This document shows, piece after piece, positions 48,441 to 61,700 of a stretch of 64,000 nt of DNA. How positions within the stretch are numbered: the stretch's first letter is position 1; every line of letters starts with the position of its first letter. Below the pieces are notes generated by a model. It was given only the letters and a program-made list of their open reading frames with translations. It made no database searches and was not told where the DNA came from. Position numbers and translations under genes: made by a program. Source of the DNA: Toxoplasma gondii ME49 (Eukaryota; Apicomplexa; Conoidasida; Eucoccidiorida; Sarcocystidae); assembly GCF_000006565.2 (NCBI RefSeq), contig NC_031479.1, forward strand, positions 3,250,289 to 3,314,288. Reading direction: 5' to 3'.

Positions 48441-51400
48441 ATGACTGCCGGGAAGGAGGGCGCTGGAATGTATAAGGTCAGGGTGACGGAGAAGCTCGTT
48501 CGAAGGTAGGTCTCTGCGCGTTTTCTTGGAGTTCTGGAAATAACGCTCCGTTTTTCTGCCTTCTCGTTCTGTCCGTACTCGCTTTCCTCCTTTCTCGGCA
48601 TTCAAGGATTTTTTTCTCTCTCTTCTTTCTGTCTCTCTGTCGCTGCTGTCTCCTCTCAGTTAGGATTGTTGTGCCTTCACTGCTTTGTTTTTCAACCTCA
48701 ACCCGCGGAGCGATGGTTGTGGGACTTCCCGCCTCTGTGTCGAGGCATCTGCAGTTGCCTGTCGTCGAACTGTTGGACCGGGCATTGCCTTCCCGCCAGT
48801 GTACCGACTGTGGAAAGAAGAACTTTCGTACCGGAACTATGACACACCAACACACACATTCGGTGGTCTTGCTCTTTCTCGTCTTTCCCCGCCGTCTCGA
48901 CCTCGTTCTCAATGTTGCTACCAAATTTCCCTGATTGGTTGAGTGACGTCAGTACACGGTGTTTTGTACGGCCCTCTGTCTACAGCAGGTGCGCTTTTTG
49001 CTACGCACCCACGAGGTCGCAACCGGAATTTCGGCGTCTCAGTGGTTCGCGGTAGAACTGTAACACGAGGATATAGGTTTTCCCCGAGTCATGTCTGTTG
49101 TTTCTCAACTTTTTCCCCGTTTGCGTTCGTCGCTTTTCTAGCCTAAGAGCGACGCAGGTGGTCGACTGTGCGCTGGCGTGCCAAGGAGGCGAAGAGGAAG
49201 AAAATCCGAAGTCGGAAGGTCTCTGGAGAGTCACGAGTGTCGATTGGTCGCAAGACGGAACGACAATTCTCCTCGCGCTCTGTCCAAGAGAGGCGGGAGA
49301 GGAACGCTGGTCTCCAAGTTCAGACAGATACTCGGGAAACCCGCAAGGAAACAGAGAGACCGAGGAACGATGTGCAAAGCTGCTCGTCTTCAGCGCTCTT
49401 ACGGGAAGGTGCGTTCAGTTCGTGGAAGGAAAGTCGTATCTTGTTTAGTCAGAAGCCAAGTTCCTGAGAAAAGGGTACTAGAACGAAGCGTCTGGGTCTC
49501 TAGACAGAGGAGAACGAATAAAGACGCATATATGTCAGTGTCCCCAGTCCAGAGTCTTTTTCGTGAACATGCAAGAAGGGAACTCACTCTCGTTGTACTC
49601 TCTTGAGAGATGCGACCTCTTCGCTGCGCTTCTGCATCCTTTATCTCCTCAATGTCTCTGGGGTCTCTTCGTTTTCCCGTTGTACTGCACGCGTCTACTT
49701 GGGGCTGGTCGGTTGTTCGTCGTATATTCGAGAACACTGAACAGCGGTTAGTGGAGACGAGAGCGAAGAAAACCTTGTCTGAGAGTCAGAGGCGTCCGAA
49801 TTCCTGGAGCGATGATCCTTCATGGAGATACCCGGAGTGTCTCTGTGTTGGTGCTTTGTTAGTGTTTCTGCGCGAACAAAGGCGCGCTTTGCTCCGACGA
49901 TTTGAATCCTGTTTCACTGGAAGTTTTCTGCCTTCTTTGTGCCTCCTGTCTCCTTAGTTTGACACAGATACGTGAAACCTCGTGGAGGAACATCGACGCT
50001 GTTCGATGCCTTCAAGGAGGCGCACGAAAGTGTCTCGTCGCTATCAGCGATAGTACACGTAAGAGTCCAGCAACTGAAGAATTCGAAGATCGAGGGACAG
50101 GAAAAAAAGACTGGAGTTCAAGTCCTAACAACAACGGAAGGTTGCATAGAACTCCAGAGCTCTGCAGACCCTGATTAAAGAACTTCAAGGCAGCACCGAC
50201 ATTGACATGACTGAGATGTATGTCGGCAAGAAAGAGTTCCCGTATCAGCGTGGTTTTTTCTGCAGGTTTCTTGTGGAGACAAATGGATGTTTCGAAGGCC
50301 TTCTCTCTGCGTGCTTTGTCTTTTTCTCACGGCAGAGGACGTGTGTGTCTGCGTTTTTCAGATTCAAACCTTTTCGTAGAATCCTTACAAAATTTTCGTT
50401 GTTCTTCAAAGGATCTGAATCATCTCTCTTCTTCGAAAGACGTGAAAACCAGGTTTCTCGACTGCCGTCTCCCTCCTCTCTCCATGTCTCCTCTGTTTGT
50501 CTCAGCTGCTGTCGTGTTGTGGTCCCTGGACGACAACGTCCTTCCAGTGCAATACTCTCTACCTGCGGGGTAAGTCTTGTCTGCTTTTGAGAGTTTGTCT
50601 ATCTCCTGTTTCCTTCCGGAGAAGGGAGTATTCTCCCAGGGTGGATATCGATACAGGGTTCTTCGCTGCGGTGTCTGTGCTGCCTTTTCTGGGTCCAAGT
50701 GGAGGAGGCAAACGCCGCTTACATGCAGTCCACTTCCCTCTCAGATCTGGAGGCCTTTCTGCTTGTAGATTTGCATGTTAGTGCTGAATGCTGGGACTCT
50801 GACTCGGTGTACCCTGGAGATCGTGCAGGACACCCACAGCTGTTCTGGCTAGAGAGCATGCGGGGAAAAGATCGAGGTTCCAGGTAGAACCGGAACAAAG
50901 AAGCGGTCACTGCTGGGGACGACTGCGTCAGGTCGGGGGGAAACGAAAAAAGCTTTACGTGCGTCTCCTTCGTGATTGTGGTTGAAAGGGACCAGAAGGA
51001 AGCCGTCTGCGTAGAGCGTAAACCGTGTGTGTCTTCTGAAACCGAAATTGCATGCGCGTGGGGAGCGACGCAGTGCGGGTCCTGCTCTCGACGTTTTCTC
51101 TCCAGAGTTGTTCCCCACACTGGCGTGGACGTACACCCAACCAGCGATCTGTTCCTCGCCTCCTGTCTAGACGGAACCGTTCTGCTTTTCCATTTGGACA
51201 AGGCGCAAGCACTGGTGAGTTTGGAAGCATGCCGGCAGGCAGGAGACACACGGAATCGCTCGCAGACCAGCATGAGGCAACCTCAAGGATGGGGCATCTA
51301 AAAGATTGGCAAGCTGCAGAAGACTGCGCAACCCGCCTTTCTTCTGCAGACGGGAAACGCGTGTCTCGACTGCCTACGTCCGGCGGTGTCTCGAGTTGCC

Positions 51401-52961
51401 TCAGCGCTCTTCTCAGACTCAGACCCCCGACTCGAGCATGCCTCTGTTTATCTTCAAGCCAGCTCGGAGAGCTTCGAGAGAACTGGCAAGTTGCTCACAT
51501 GCGCACAGCGTTCCCCGCTGTTCTAAATGGGGTGTCTGTTCAGGGCCATGTTCGCGGCTCGTCGTCTTACCCCGTCTCCGCTTTCGACTGCGAAGGTCTC
51601 GTCTACGCGTGCTCTTTGGGAAACAGGAAAATCCACCTTTTCGCATGCGACGACGATGCCATCGACAAGGAACCGGTAAAGAGTCTCTCGTCGCTCGTTC
51701 TTTGAGATACGAAGAACGGAACAGAGAGAAGCAGCTTCCCTGACTCGTCTTCGTGGCGGAGGCCAACTTTCCTTGTCACTGCACCTCTGGTTTCACTGAC
51801 TGCAGAACGCTGGAAGGTCCTCTGTGTCAACGAAATATTTATTTCAACACTCGTTTTTATCTCCTTCCTCTTCTCCATCGTTCTTGCTTCTCTCTCTTTG
51901 TCTCTGTCCTTCTGCTTCCTTTTCCTCCTTTATCTCTCGCGTTCTTTCTTCTTCGTCGCTTTTGTCTCTCTCTCTCTGGAGTCTCCCATGTGGGTGCCTC
52001 CGCAGGCTCGAGACGCCGCTCGAGTTGTGTCTATAGAGTTCTTCTGTTTACCCAGATGCTGATGTGCATCAGTCTTTGTCTTCTTGACCTTTTTCTCTTC
52101 TCTCGCTCTCTTTGTTTGACTTCTTTTGCTTCTCCTGTTCCTCTTGATCTCTATTCTTCTTCTCTCTTCAGGCTGGTCAATTCAGCAGCTTCGATCTCTC
52201 CTCTTCCCTCGCCCCAGGCTCTCACATCACTGTGAGTCTTCTCCCGTCTGCGTATCTGGAGGAGCACAATCCAACGCGTTTTTTGTGTATCTCTCGCTAG
52301 CCTTTTGCAGGGTGCATCATAATAGACTTGTCAGTCTTCTACTTGCTTCCACCACCTGGTTCTAGCAACCCTGCAGATACATGTCATGCGCTGGAAGTCG
52401 GCTTCTCTATCCTCAGTTTCCTTCCGCGTTTCTGTGGATGTCTGCGACTCTGAGAAGCCGGAGGAGATTGGAGACGCTTGTGAAGTGAAGCGTGCAGAGG
52501 AGAGGGCAGAGAATGTTGAGAACTGTTGTGCTGTCTGCATTTCCCGAAGCAAGAAACGCAGGAGGGGTGCTGAACTCTCACACTGTTGGCCACTACATCT
52601 TGCGCAATCACGAAGGGGTCATGCGCCGACATGGGGGCGCTGAGAGCAGCCGAGAATTCGAATCTCTCGTCGAGTCCAGTGTTGAAGTCTTTTCTCTTCA
52701 TCTCTCTGTTCTTCCTCCCCAGTCTCTCGCTTTCGGTCCCGACGAGAAGACGCTGCTCGTCTGCAGCAACCGTGGTCAGGTGCTTCTCATCGACGCATTT
52801 GATGGCAAAAAAGTAAGTTGACTACACAGGTATTTTCGAGACTCTTTCCGCGGCACCGCGTTCAGTCATACATATTTATTCGCACGCATGTACATAAATA
52901 TATCTACAAATGCATTCATGTGATTCAAGAATAGAAAGGTTTACGCAATTCAACCAGATAC

Positions 52962-52993
<32 letters not shown>

Positions 52994-54001
52994 CTGTGTA
53001 ATCGCGTAGTTCAGAAGGGAAGATGTGCATGCAACCATACAGATATATTGATATATATGTATATATATGTATATGCTTATATTCATGTGCATCTGCAGAT
53101 GGTGGAGTGGTCGTTTCTGCGACCAGAATGTTCGGTGATTGAAAATTTGGTGTGTGTTTTTAGGTTTTCGTTTTCTGTGTGATTTTCACTCGATGTCATG
53201 AGGTGCTCAGAGGTTGACTGTGTTTCTGCCGGGACGGAACTTCGAAAAGCTGGACCTCACTGTGAAGCGCGTTTCCTGTGCTGTCTCTCTCGGCTTCTGT
53301 GCAGATTCATGAGTACAATCCGCCTCAGTCTTCCTCTGGCTCTCGGCCTTTTCTGTCTTCCTCGCGCCTCTCGGCCCGGGCGTCGTCCCGGCCATGTCCA
53401 CCCGCATTTACTCCAGACGGAAAATTCGTGTTGTGGGGGAACTCCGCAGCAGGAGAAGAGTCGATTTATTTTTGGAAAGCCGTCCAAACGCCAGTGGACG
53501 GGAGCGCACAAACTGCTGCCTCGCCTTCAGGAAAGGGAGGCGAGAGAAAGCATGGACTTGACCCCCTGCTCGTCGCGCGACTGAAGGGGGACAGTACGCA
53601 TGAGGGAGGGCGAGAAAGGAGAAGCGGCGAGAATGCACACTGCGACTTTGTTCTCTTCAGCAGAGTGCATGCGCTCATGGTCACAGGTGAGGCACGACGC
53701 CGCGAGCCGAGACGAAAGAAGGGATGCATCGGGAAGGGAACTGGAGGAACCCCAGCGTGTACAGTTCGGTTTTTAAGGCGAAAGGGCGGACTCAAGTTGA
53801 GCTTTAGTGAACAAACACGAAAGAAAGGGATTTGATGATCGGTTCACCTGTACACGTACCTGCATGCAAAGCGTCCCGTGTCTCCATCGCTGTTTCGCTG
53901 TTTTCCTTACTGCTAGAGTCACCGTTGTCACTTTCCTCTGTGCGACTTGCTTCTCAGTTTCCGGCGGCGTCTTGTCTTTCTGGCAGCCTCCTGCGGTTTG
54001 A
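48441..54001 (+). CDS. WDR82: WDR82/Swd2-type WD40 protein (Set1/COMPASS subunit), 10 exons, 437 aa
   Basis: Exons 48441-48505, 49142-49408, 49958-50058, 50506-50569, 51106-51214, 51544-51675, 52172-52231, 52723-52812, 53305-53686 and 53958-54001 join in phase. WDR82/Swd2 is a beta-propeller that recruits Set1 H3K4 methyltransferase and also serves PP1-PNUTS and 3'-end processing complexes in the nucleus. Landmarks follow the family order: N-terminal VTEKLVRSLRATQVV (family LTD.VLRSFRVAKVF), HPTSDLFLASCLDGTVLLFHL, YPVSAFDCEGLVYACSL, LAFGPDEKTLLVC then VLLIDAFDGKK (family RLIDAF.G), AFTPDGKFVLWG then IYFWKAV, and the hallmark C terminus GGVLSFWQPPAV (family SNMAFWLPTID). Human WDR82 is 313 aa. 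The extra length is in loops of exons 2 and 9 (Ser/Gly/Arg-rich). The last exon has only 14 codons. Several exons are too short to stand out alone and were placed by homology plus phase. Confidence 0.88.
51840..52170. repeat. Long C/T-rich tract in WDR82 intron 6
   Basis: Some 330 bases dominated by CTTCTCTCT-like sequence on the coding strand, ending in the TTCTCTCTTCAG acceptor of exon 7. This is an extended polypyrimidine tract, far longer than splice recognition needs. Confidence 0.6.
52971..52993. repeat. (TA)n microsatellite in WDR82 intron 8
   Basis: About 11 TA units following a shorter CATATATATA run. Degenerate TATATGTATA sequence continues to about 53085. Confidence 0.85.
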
Positions 54002-57000
54002 AGCCTCTAAGCCAAGTTCGTTTTTCTCTCGAGAAATACGGAACAGGGGGGAAAGGTGCGATGTGTCGGACTCCCGCATGTATCGAATTTGGATGACGAG
54101 AAGAAAAAGCAAGAGATTCAACCGAAGAAAACATCCGATACAGGTGTGTGTGGAAGCCGCGAGGCAGGTACACGGTGGTAGGTTCGTGTAGACCTGCGGT
54201 AAGAAATCTATTTTGGAAGAAAGACCGGAGAAGTCTGTGTTCAAAAGTGAACAGGGGCTACAAGGAGGATTTAAGTCTATCTGAGCATCTAGATTGATGC
54301 GCAGCTATATGTTTGTTAGATGCTGAGAGATGTTGCCGTTACTCAAAAAGAACCAAGAAGCTCGCGGCTGGGGAGTGACGACAAAGAGGAAGCCCTTCCT
54401 CGAGAAGTTAAGGCGAAAACTTTTTTTGGTATCTAGGTGGGCTTCCAGCCATCTCGTTCCAAGTAAGGGACGTTGACGTGTCTGTTTCAGGAGCTTTCCG
54501 AGTACGGGTTAGTGAACTCCCTTGGTTTGATCCATAGTCCTCCTTGAGTTAAGTAGATCCCGGGAACTTGACAAGCATTACTAGATCGATGTCAGCGACA
54601 GAAGGGAGACAGTTTCTCTCCGTCATTGTCAGTTCCTTTACAGAGCGAGAGGTGTGAATCTCCGCGCTCAAACCTTATGTGCAGCCGCTGCAGTCAGGGC
54701 TCCTTCATAAGCCTTGGTTTTCTTGTTTTTAGAGAGACCACAGGTTTACACGGGCGGTACCCTATCCAGCAGCCAGATGGGTAACGCTTTCTACATTTAA
54801 AAATCAGAAACATAGAGACGGTGGAGCAAATAGGCATTTACATAAACGACAGAAAGAATTCGCGATTTTGGGTCGGGATCTCGTTGAACTCGGATTGCCG
54901 CTACGAACACCTGATAAAACTGCTGTTCAAGAGGGCCTGAATTGTTCCGCTTTTTTGCGCCTGAGAGTTCAACTTTAACGGCTTAACTTGTTGACTTCTT
55001 CCCTTCCTCGAGAAACCGACTGTCTCGTGTGGTAATGACTTTGTGCAAGAAGTCCGCGGTAGCTCAGAGCTCCGGTACTCGTGCGGGCGACTCTGTAACA
55101 CTAAGAGTTCGTTTTCCTAGAGTGCGGCAGCGACTTACACTATGTCTACGTAATTTGCTTGGCGGCGATTGCTCGTAGAGTCGACGCTTGGAAACATGTG
55201 ACCGGCGCATGTCTGTATAGACACGTTCAAACGTATGCAGTGTAAAATATGGACGTAACGCAGCATAAGCTTGTATGTTATGTCAGTCAAAATCGGTTCA
55301 TCGTTATTGATATTTCGGAGCTGGTCAGGCCGTTGTCACATTCTTTAGCTCAGTGAGTGTGGGATCTTCACGCAACGTCCCCCCGGTTTCCAGGACGGCT
55401 TTTTTCGCCAGTTTATCCGACTGTAGCGCAGCCCGTGCTCTTCTCCACAAGTTGCCTGTTTTTTGTCCAGAAACGGAAGCAGAAAACGTGGAAGACATAG
55501 CAAGTCGTCTGACTGGGAAGCAGGAATGTCAAGAAGGTTCGGCCAGCACAAGCTGCTGTGTCGTGTTCAGCATACTGAACTTACGAGCTTAGTGTTTCGG
55601 TGTCCTCAAGTTCCGTGCGATGCTCGTGCACAGCAGCAACAAGTCCAAAACGCCATGCTCTCCCTTTCTTATGTGGACGACGCCGTTTTCTACAAAACGT
55701 CAATTTAGTCCGCTTTTATACCATCACCTACAGGGCTTCCTTGCGTGGAATTTGAGCTTTCCTGAATGTGACAAAGAGGCTCCGGTTAACTTGTGGAGGA
55801 ACTGAGACAGCATCCAATCCCGAGAAGACGGAAACCGAAACCTCCACTGAAGAAAAAGTGAATGAAGTCTTCCAGTCCTGTTTCCAGGAAACCGTTCACT
55901 CCCAACGGCAAGTGTCTAAACGTCTCTGCAGAACGGTTGTTGAACGGAGTAGAGAAAATTAAACAAACCCTCTCCAAGGTTCTTCATTTTCCACATTCTG
56001 AAGTGGATTCGAGTCGGAACCTTCTGGTCCTGAGTTCGTCGAGATACCACCGTTGAAAGTGCCTAGATTTTCCGTAAAGAGTCAACAACAGAGATTTGAG
56101 CCCCAGCATTCTGAGCTGTGATGACGTGATCCAGCATCACCTTCCAGAACAGGTTGTTTGGACACAAGTGACCCAGCGAAATGCTTTTTCTCTTCTATTA
56201 AAGGCAGTACAGCGCTTCACGGCCACAGGATATCTACCATTGTCAACTCAAAGTTACCCTAATTCCGCTAGGCACCTGGTATTTCTTTTCAAACGTGTCC
56301 GGAGTCTAAGAGACGTAAAGACTCTATCTTTGTATCCTATCATTTTCACAAAGTTTCCGTCTCCTCTCTCGGTGAAAGAGAAGTTACCTTAAATTCTCTT
56401 TAAAAATCATCTCCCCCCCAGGAAGGGGAACTTGGACAGGTCAACTTCCACAGCGCTCGACGCTCGACATGTACACATCCGTTCTGCGGCAGGGAAAGGA
56501 TTCGACGAAGCAGAATGTTGAAAAGACAAGCGCGTTACTGCACATAAGCCAAACTGTAGAGAAAACTACAAAAGGGATGCCGCTTTCAACCACGTCGTAC
56601 TGGACTGATTCTGCAACCGACCCGCTCCGTTCCCGTGCTTTTCTCGAAACCCCCTTCGCTGTACGCTTTTTTCTGAAAGCCATAGGCTCGGGAAAAGCAG
56701 GCATTTGCTCAAACGGGAAAGGTTTTGCAGCTTTGCAAGCTATTTGTTGTTCAACAGAGTTTTTCGTAGTCTATAAATTTTGCCTTCCTTTCTTGGTTCC
56801 CTGAAGTTCCCTGTCTTCTGAGCTTTTTCAGTAGCAGCGACGAGTTGCTGTCGTCCTCATTCACTCTTACTTTTTTCTTGCTTCAAAAGAGTCGGGAATC
56901 TCCAGTTTTAACTGCGCTTTTTACCAAGGTTCGCGGAAAAGTATCGTCACCGTTCGTCAGGCTTTCGGTTTGTAGAACAAACTTCCAGTCCTCAGTGAAC

Positions 57001-58743
57001 AATCAACACTTCAAGTTCCGATTCGCTAGGCTTTGGCTTTGTTCAGACGGTGTGAGGTTACGTCGCTCTTGTGCGGGGTAGATTGTCGAAGGGGTCTCCT
57101 CCTCAGAAAAATGCCCTCTAAAAATTTTCCTTCAGATCAAGATTTGCGTCGTTTCCTCCCGGCTTCCATACGTGGTAATCCTGAGGTTTGCAAGTGGGTC
57201 TACGGCTCTTTCTCTGAGCTGTCTTTTTCCTCAGTCGAGCTTCAACCTTTATGTTTTTCACGTTCTATCCTACTCTCTAGTACTACAAATCCTGGGAAGA
57301 GGGAAAGGCACTGTCTTTGCTGTTCTGTCGTTGTTTTCTTCGCCACATTTTCGGTTTTCGTCGTCTCTTTCGGCGGTCCTTCTTAGAGCCAATTATTCGC
57401 AACCCGTTTTTCCGGGTGTTTTCCTGAATGCGATTCTCTGTCGCTTCATCCTTCCGTAAAACTGGACTTCGTGCCTGACTCGTGTGTTCTCTTGCAACGC
57501 GGTGTTAAGCGCAAGGCTAAACTTCAACGGCGCCTCGCTAGCCTGTTCATCCGTGCGGTCGCCAGGGATGTTTTGCCCGTCGTTGTTTATCATGCTTTTT
57601 TGTGCGATTTCTTCTGCACCATGAGGCCGTCGGCATTTCTTCACAAGCAGCCCATCACTGGAACCATGTTCGGTAGTCTGGGGACTGTGCTATCACTGTT
57701 TCTGCGATCTGAGTTACACAGTTCCGGTTGTCGCCACGACGCGTTTCTCCAGGGACGCGCGCCGTCTGTACACCCGGCTTCTCAAGAACATTGGCGATCT
57801 GCTCTGCTAATACATCGACTTTGTTTCTTTGTCGGAGTCTTCCTCTTTTGGAAAACGCCGACGGGTGATGGAAGGAAAACAAGAGTAGATCCAAAGGCGA
57901 ACTCCTCTGCTCCGCTGTCTTAAGTCTTTCCATCAGTGCCTCTCAGGGAATACTCGGTTCTACGTGCTAGACGCTGCCTGCCCGGCTAGGCGTTTTCTCT
58001 CCAGATTACACTCCACTGTGGCTGTGATCCGGACTTCCACCAGTTTCTCAGAGGAATTAGAGTCTTTTCTTCCAATTGTTTTTTCTTCTTGGAAAGAAAC
58101 AGCAGAACGCTCCGCAGAGATTGCCAGTCTTTCCTGCCACAAATCTGTTTGCCTGCATCGCAGTTTTTGCTTTCGTCCAGCTCACGGGACTCCCCTGTCG
58201 TTGGCGTCCGAGCTTACCGGGAAACCATAAACCCTACCGCCATCTCTTCACCATTTCATCAACGGGCTTCTCGCCGAAGAAAACGGATTCAAACTCAATT
58301 CACTGTAAAACAGTCCAGGGAGATCTTTTAGCAAATAGCAACCATTGAGCGCGGGGTACCACAGGCCGTCCAGTTCAACTTTACCATTTCACAAGAGCGT
58401 GCGGTAAACGTACGGAACCACGCAAGTGAATCCTGTAAGAAACTCCTTCGCTCCCCATAGGCAGAGCTCTACAGGATCCGCTGAGATCTGGGCTGTCTCC
58501 CTGTCCTGCATTCAGAGACGTCTCAATCAGTGTCAGCGTCGGCGACTCCTGTTGCTGAGGGCACTGCGGCAAAAGCCGCTTCTCTGTCGGCTCTGCAGCG
58601 CCGCAGAAAAGATGCACTGCGACAGGAGGCGGGAGAACCCTGAGACTCTTGACGGTGCCGAGTGAGATTTTCGAGCACACTCTGCGCTATTGAAAGGAAG
58701 ACATCCGTCCAAGCCGTCAGTTAGTACGTATTATGTCGTCAGC
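54002..58743. other. Intergenic region between WDR82 and the 1485-aa protein gene
   Basis: No gene supported over about 4.7 kb. Open frames at 56469-56804, 57471-57923 and 58426-58665 lack features. The sequence becomes pyrimidine-rich from about 56840 toward the next gene, as in other 5' leaders of this window, so part may be a long 5' leader. A palindromic GAGACGTCTC element lies about 220 bases before the next start codon. Confidence 0.5.
58514..58525. promoter_or_regulatory. Palindromic double WGAGACG element
   Basis: AGAGACGTCTCA contains AGAGACG on one strand and TGAGACG on the other, sharing the central CG. The inner 10 bases, GAGACGTCTC, are a perfect palindrome. It lies about 220 bases upstream of the ATG at 58744. 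WGAGACG is a known Toxoplasma promoter heptamer. The fused inverted arrangement suggests a dimer site, which is inference. Confidence 0.4.
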
Positions 58744-61700
58744 ATGTCACTGCCAGGGCCAGAGAAGAGAGGGCCGAAGTGGAGAGACGTCTCTGCATAC
58801 GCAGGAGTCTCCGGTGTACACAGTGCTTCGAGAGCAGAAAGCAGTGAGACGGGAAGAGATTACACAAGGCGGAAGGTGCTTTCTCTCCACAGAGATCGTT
58901 CGCCTTCGTCGCCTCTGCCGCCTCCGTGTTTTGCCTCTGTCGCCACTCGCGTGGCTCTCGAAGCCGCAGTGAATTCGGATGCGAAGTTTCGGGCATCCCG
59001 AGTTGGAGAGAAGAGTCGGGAGACAAAAAAACGGGGAAGGAGAAAACGGCCGCACTCGACGGGCCAGGGGATGACGGAGGTCGCCTTGCCTCGTTTTGGG
59101 GAAACCTCTGATTCCTCCTTTCCTCTTTCGCAGAGTGCATTCGTTGAGTCAAAGTGTGACGAAGAGCGCCTCGTCGCGGAAGTCGCTTCTTCCCCCAAGT
59201 TAAGCAGTAGCGGCGCCGGTCTGAGGTCTCCGGCATCGGGTGTACATACACCGGTCTCCAAGAGCCCTCCCTGCTTTGCTGCGGAGAAAAGGACTTCCTC
59301 GGAACGCGGTCCTCGCGCCTGCATCAGCGCTGGTGGAAATTGCTCCCTTTCCGTCGAGTCCCGCGTTGTGGCGGCCTTTGTTTCTTCGGCGTCCGTTGCG
59401 TGTGAAGACCAGTGTCGCTTCGACGCCGATCCGACAGCCTCGGTCTCCTTAGTGCGGTTGCCGACTGTTTCTGTGCGCGAGTGTCTGCCTTCTCGTGCCT
59501 CGCCCAGGTCCTCTCCGTCATTGCCTTGCGGCGAATGCTCGAGAGAGGCCGAAGGAGACAGTGGGGAGAGTCCCCAGGAGGAGACAGGAGACGAATTTCA
59601 CGCGTCCAACAGCGGAGCGGTGTGTCATTTGTCGTCCTCGTGGGGGGGGCCGTGGCAGCAACGGCAGTCCACAGAAGCTGGCGCCACAGGAGACACGCGC
59701 AAGGAGCGCATGCGTCGTTCTGTCTCCTCCACTTCTCGAAGGAGAACCGCATCAGGGAGCGTGGAGGCGTCGCCACCTCTAAGCGAGGCGACAGGACGTC
59801 GAGTCGGAGAGGGCGATCATAGAGAGGACGCGTGCAGTCCTTCTCGGGGGCGTCCGACGTCTTCGTCGATAGAGCGGATTTCAGGAGTCTCACCTTCTCA
59901 TGCCTCGTTGAACTGTTCTTATCTTCCATCTCCGTCTGCGTCACTGTCTCCGCTCTCGGGTCGTCCACCCGCTCTCCTTTGTGAAGCAACAAGCGCGGAG
60001 AGAACCCGGCGTGGTGAGCCGGTGTTTCTCTCTTCGTCTCTGCCGGTTTCTTCGTCTGGTTCATCAACCTCCGGGTTGCCTTCGAACTTGCCTTCTTCGT
60101 CACCGCGAACGCAGGTCGGGGACGCATGTTCCTCCGCGTCTGCTTCTCCCTCGTCTTCTGTCTCTCCGTCTGGTCATCCCCACAGTTCATTGTCTCGGTC
60201 TCCTGCTCAGTCGCAGGGCTGCTCTCCCGGCCTCGCCGAAAGTGTTTCGAGTATCGAAGATATCAACTCTTCGTCTCCAGGAATGAACCTGTTGACTGGC
60301 CCTCGTTCCGTGCATCTCTTCGGAGAGGAGAGAGCCGCTCTCAGTGCCACGGGAGCGACCATGAAGGAAGAGCTTCGGCGTCTGTTGAGCGCCGCTTCGC
60401 AGGAGGCTCGCACCGAGTGTGAATTGCTTCAAGAGAAGTTGAAGCAGATTGAGGCGGAAAATGCTCGGCGAGAGGCTGCGATGCGACACCAAGAAGCCGA
60501 GTCTCAATTGGTGTGTGTCGTTTCGGGGCAGAGCACCTTGGGCGCCTCGTGGCGAAGCAGCTCTGGCAGCTGCGGTCTCGCCCCCTGGAGACAGAGGGAG
60601 TTGTCGCGGGGCGGACTCTCCCCTCTGTCTTCCTTAGCTAGTCTTAGCCCAGGGGCGGCGCCTGAGAATGCCGACTCGTCTGCGGCTTCGATTCCCACCC
60701 TGGAGTCGCTCGCAGGACACGAGTTGCGGGTTGCTTCTCTGTCGTCGCTCCGCGACTGCAGGATTTCCTGCTGTGTCTCGCGAGAGGCTCGACCAACCAC
60801 TCCGCCGGCGCTGGATCAACGCGGTGTACATTCACCTGGCTTCGCGTCTCGGGTCCAGGGACTGTCTGCGGCGCGAGTGCGGTCGGAAGAAAGCGAGTCG
60901 GTTTGTGGTATGGACCCAGAAGACCTCGCTTTCTTTGGGTCTCAGCATGCAGCGCCTCTGTCGGTGGCGCTCGGAAGGGGAGGGAGGTCTCCCAGCGATG
61001 TTGCGGCGCAGCTTCAGCCGCCTGGGCATTGCGCTCCGTCACCGGCTTCAAGCAGAGACGCCGAGCAAGGCAACCCCGGGTGTCTCCCCCTGTCTCTGGG
61101 TTCTGAACGGTGGTCTTCCGGTTCTCCCGCCGAGTTTCTTCTCGCTTCTTCTCCCACACTTTCCTCGCGTTTCCAAGTTCTTTCTGCGAAGCCGTTACCC
61201 CAGACTTGTGAAGGCACGCGCTGTCTGACCGCTTCTTCGCCGCTTCACTCGTCCGTGTCTCCGAGGGAAGATGTCTCCAACGCATATCTGGGCCAGCAGG
61301 CTGCTGAGTCTGCGGTATCTTCGGACCCACTGAGTCTTCTACACGTCTCCGAAGAAGCCGAGAAGAGCCGAGAGTTCCTCTTTCAGCGGTTCCTCCCCTT
61401 TTTTTCTCGAAAAAGTGTCGACTGCGGGTGGAAGAACCCCCTTAGACCGCCGCAGAGATCTGAGGGGTCTCCGCATGCGTTCGCCACAGACAGCGGAGAC
61501 GCCGAGTTGCTCTGTCGATTACAGTGGAGACAAAGCCAGACGTCTCCTGCTGGGAAGCTCTTGAGCGCGGTCCGAGCAGAGGGAGGGGAAGGGGGTACGG
61601 GAGGAGAAGAGACCTACGCAGCCGAGAACGGAGTGGGGACCTCGGGAGCGAAGCGAGACTCGCAGGCTGTCCTTCGGCAAGCTGGTTTCTGTTCAGGAGG

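Noticed and set aside
55050..55130. tRNA-like A box (GCGGTAGCTCAG) followed by a B-box-like AGTTCGTTTTCC
   Set aside because: The ends cannot form an acceptor stem, and the T arm does not pair, so no cloverleaf results.
59324..60190. 288-codon - strand frame (and others) opposite the 1485-aa gene
   Set aside because: Antisense shadow of a Ser/Arg-rich coding region with no independent support.
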